DNA of 16,469 nucleotides from Chlamydiia bacterium (lineage in GTDB: Bacteria; Chlamydiota; Chlamydiia; Chlamydiales; Simkaniaceae). Both the position numbers and the translations under genes were made by a program. Positions 14,971 through 16,469 of the stretch are shown one piece after another (within the stretch, counting starts at the first letter, position 1; each line of letters begins with the position of its first letter). The notes below the pieces were generated by a model. It saw nothing but the letters and a program-made list of their open reading frames with translations, was not told the origin of the DNA and did not search any database. The stretch lies in assembly GCA_020440405.1 (NCBI GenBank), contig JAGROF010000180.1, forward strand, positions 1-16,469, read 5' to 3'.

Positions 14971-15612
14971 ATGATTCCAGTAGGAAAAACAATTCATTTC
15001 AGTGAATTTTTAAGCGAAGAAAGAGCTGGGCATTTCAACAGAATTGGTTTTGAGAAACTATTCAGCGGCGTTAACCTAAAACTCAACGACGTGATCTACA
15101 ATCTAAAAGTGAGGCTGTCTATTGCAGATTTTAAGGATGGTTCTGGATTATCAAAAGCGCTAACTGTCCGTCTTTATTCAAAAGACATCTGCGTCTTATA
15201 TTTCTTTAAGCCTCAAAAACATGGGGTAACCGTAGACCCTGACAGAAAATTTAAACCAAAGACCCTTTACCAGATTATTCAATCGGGACAAGAAGCCGCA
15301 GAAACTGTCACTCCATCCCTAACAGAAAAAGAAGTAGAGATTATTTCCAAATACTTCTTCTTACACCCCGATCGTGACGCAGCTCATGACGCAATTCCTG
15401 CAGAGCATCTATGGGCAAGTGATTAAGATTATGAATGGGCAAAAAATAACTTTCATGAAAGCGACCCTAGCCTATTGGATGCTCTAGCCGGCCTATGCAT
15501 TCTTTTAATCCTCGCATCTGGAGTAAGCTATTCCGCATATAAGATTTATCAATGGCGTTGTGGAAATCCGAAAACACCAAATCCATCGACTCCAATCCAC
15601 TCCACTATCTAG
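14971..15612 (+). pseudogene. Interrupted hypothetical gene with C-terminal membrane segment after an in-frame TAA
   Basis: An unrecognised frame starts at about 14971 (ATG; a TTG at 14968 is better spaced from AAGG at 14956-14959) and gives 151 aa to a TAA at 15424-15426. The same frame then stays open for 61 more codons to TAG at 15610-15612. That extension encodes DYEWAKNNFHESDPS followed by a convincing transmembrane helix (LLDALAGLCILLILASGVSY, about 15472-15531) and a short polar tail. This looks like one tail-anchored protein of about 212 residues broken by one nonsense mutation. Alternatives are a shorter functional protein, stop readthrough, or a sequencing error. The part before the stop is soluble-looking (FNRIGFEKLFSGVNLKLNDV). 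The stretch is much richer in A/T than the genes before it. Confidence 0.5.
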
Positions 15613-15638
15613 AATGATATTACCTAATCATGTAAGAT
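15610..15638 (+). promoter_or_regulatory. Promoter of the GT2 gene, predicted leaderless
   Basis: TAGAAT (15610-15615), a 17-base spacer and TAAGAT (15633-15638) form a weak to moderate promoter. Seven bases on is 15645, the A of the ATG. The bases between (CGAAGC) offer no usable ribosome binding site. The -10 equals that of artJ, and the -35 equals that of zntA. Confidence 0.4.
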
Positions 15639-15644
15639 CGAAGC

Positions 15645-16469
15645 ATGAATATCTACGTTGTGATTCTAAATTGGAATGGGAAAGATGATACTTTGGCTTG
15701 TCTTGCCAGCCTAAAAGAAGTCTCCACCCCTCATCAAGTGGTCGTTGTAGACAATGGATCTATTGATGGATCACCCCAAGCATTTTCAAAAAAGTTTCCC
15801 CATGTGCACCTCATTGAAACGGGAAAAAACCTGGGGTATGCCGAGGGAAATAACGTCGGGATTCGCTATGCTCTCAAACACAAGGCCGATGCCATTTTTA
15901 TCCTTAATAATGACACAATTGTTACAAAAGACATCCTCGAAAAATTCTTAAGTCGAAACGCTCCAATTCAAGGCGGAAAAGCGCTTCTGATGGAAGATCC
16001 TTTTAAAATTGACCACTTGGGAGGCAATTGGAATGGAAAGACAGGGCGCTTTGAACTCGTTGGGGCAAACGCCCCTTCAAAAGAGTGGGCAAAGCCCATT
16101 ACCATGGATTACGTCTGTGGAGTGGCACTTTTTGTGCATGCACATGTCTTTAAAGCGGTCGGACTTTTTGATCCTCGCTTCTTTCTTTTTTGGGAAGAAT
16201 GTGACTGGTGTTTCCGAGCAAAGCAACAAGGATTTTCTCCCCAGGTGTGCCCTGAAGCCATTTTATTTCATAAGAAATCTGCCTCTTTTACCGGAGGAAA
16301 ACCTCACACAACTTATTTCTGGTGGCGGAACCGCCTCCTATGGATCAAAAAAAACTGTCCGAAAGAGAATCTGACGTCTATAAAAAAAGAAATTTTCCGC
16401 GACTATCTTCACACCTTAAAAATTTTCATCTTAAAATCGCTTCAATACCCTTTCGCTAAAAAAACCTAT
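15645..16469 (+). CDS. GT2-family glycosyltransferase, WbbL/rhamnosyltransferase-like (partial)
   Basis: The reading frame is open for 275 codons and runs off the window end, so the 3' end is missing. GT2 enzymes of this kind add a sugar, often rhamnose, to a lipid-linked glycan such as O-antigen at the inner membrane. Motifs in order: YVVILNWNGKDDTLACLASL (4-23), VVVVDNGSIDGS (about 32-43), GKNLGYAEGNNVGIRYAL, ILNNDT with the metal-binding Asp, DYVCGVALFVHAHVFKAVGLFD, then FFLFWEECDWCFRAKQQGF, the acceptor-side motif of the family. Later residues are basic and hydrophobic (WWRNRLLWIKKN), typical of the membrane-associated end. The ATG at 15645 directly precedes the conserved first strand and sits 7 bases from a TAAGAT. 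With the GT9 gene it suggests a surface-glycan gene group continuing beyond the window. Confidence 0.9.
   Translation, partial: MNIYVVILNWNGKDDTLACLASLKEVSTPHQVVVVDNGSIDGSPQAFSKKFPHVHLIETGKNLGYAEGNNVGIRYALKHKADAIFILNNDTIVTKDILEKFLSRNAPIQGGKALLMEDPFKIDHLGGNWNGKTGRFELVGANAPSKEWAKPITMDYVCGVALFVHAHVFKAVGLFDPRFFLFWEECDWCFRAKQQGFSPQVCPEAILFHKKSASFTGGKPHTTYFWWRNRLLWIKKNCPKENLTSIKKEIFRDYLHTLKIFILKSLQYPFAKKTY

Noticed and set aside
14595..15426. The 110-aa frame and the following AT-rich frame as one gene split by a frameshift
   Set aside because: Base composition differs sharply between them and no family alignment supports a join, so I kept them apart, though a homologue search could reopen this.
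15427..15644. Possible tRNA or small RNA in the gap before the GT2 gene
   Set aside because: No cloverleaf or TTC-loop pattern was seen; the stretch to 15612 is better explained as the open extension of the interrupted gene.

Overview
The window looks like chromosome from a member of the Chlamydiae, most likely an environmental (Parachlamydiales-like) lineage rather than Chlamydiaceae. From memory, the divergent block rluB/yjbC <-> gpmA-nifS-nifU matches the order CT723-CT720 in C. trachomatis. The DUF47-pit pair matches CT691-CT692. An ArtJ-like lipoprotein (CT381), a ZntA/CadA-like P-type ATPase (CT727) and glycogen phosphorylase (CT248) are also present but arranged differently. A GT9 heptosyltransferase-like gene and a WbbL-like GT2 gene suggest a richer surface glycan than the Kdo-only LPS of Chlamydiaceae. 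No tRNA, rRNA, CRISPR array, insertion sequence or phage gene was seen.

Layout: 1-96, very AT-rich promoter region; 97-1155, unrecognised gene (+). 1152-3720, gpmA-nifS-nifU on the minus strand, translationally coupled. 3776-4477, rRNA pseudouridine synthase (+), meeting a GT4 glycosyltransferase (4420-5460, -) tail to tail. 5530-10214, DUF47 regulator, PiT phosphate permease and glycogen phosphorylase (+). 10192-10926, ArtJ-like lipoprotein (-). 11030-11479, small secreted protein (+). 11468-13546, Zn/Cd ATPase (-). 13586-14623, GT9 (+), overlapped by a 110-aa unknown (14595-14927). 14971-15612, an AT-rich reading frame cut by one in-frame TAA just before an encoded transmembrane segment, probably a decaying gene. 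15645 to the window end, 5' part of a GT2 glycosyltransferase.

Functional links: PiT imports phosphate, its DUF47 partner probably tunes it, and glycogen phosphorylase directly downstream consumes phosphate to release glucose-1-phosphate. Three glycosyltransferases of different families are consistent with envelope glycan assembly. NifS and NifU look like an Fe-S cluster pair but have lost the residues needed for that chemistry (NifS lacks the PLP lysine and shows no active-site cysteine; the IscU-like half of NifU lacks all three scaffold cysteines), so they are probably repurposed.

Two genome-organisation patterns stand out. First, six genes have a -10-like hexamer placed so that the predicted transcript starts on, or one base before, the ATG (rluB, gpmA, artJ, zntA, GT9, GT2; the GT4 gene has a weak version), with little or no Shine-Dalgarno; this suggests leaderless mRNAs. 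Genes 97-1155 and 11030-11479 instead have short leaders with good ribosome binding sites. Second, all four convergent gene pairs overlap at their 3' ends (4, 58, 23 and 12 nt), so none has room for a terminator between its stop codons.
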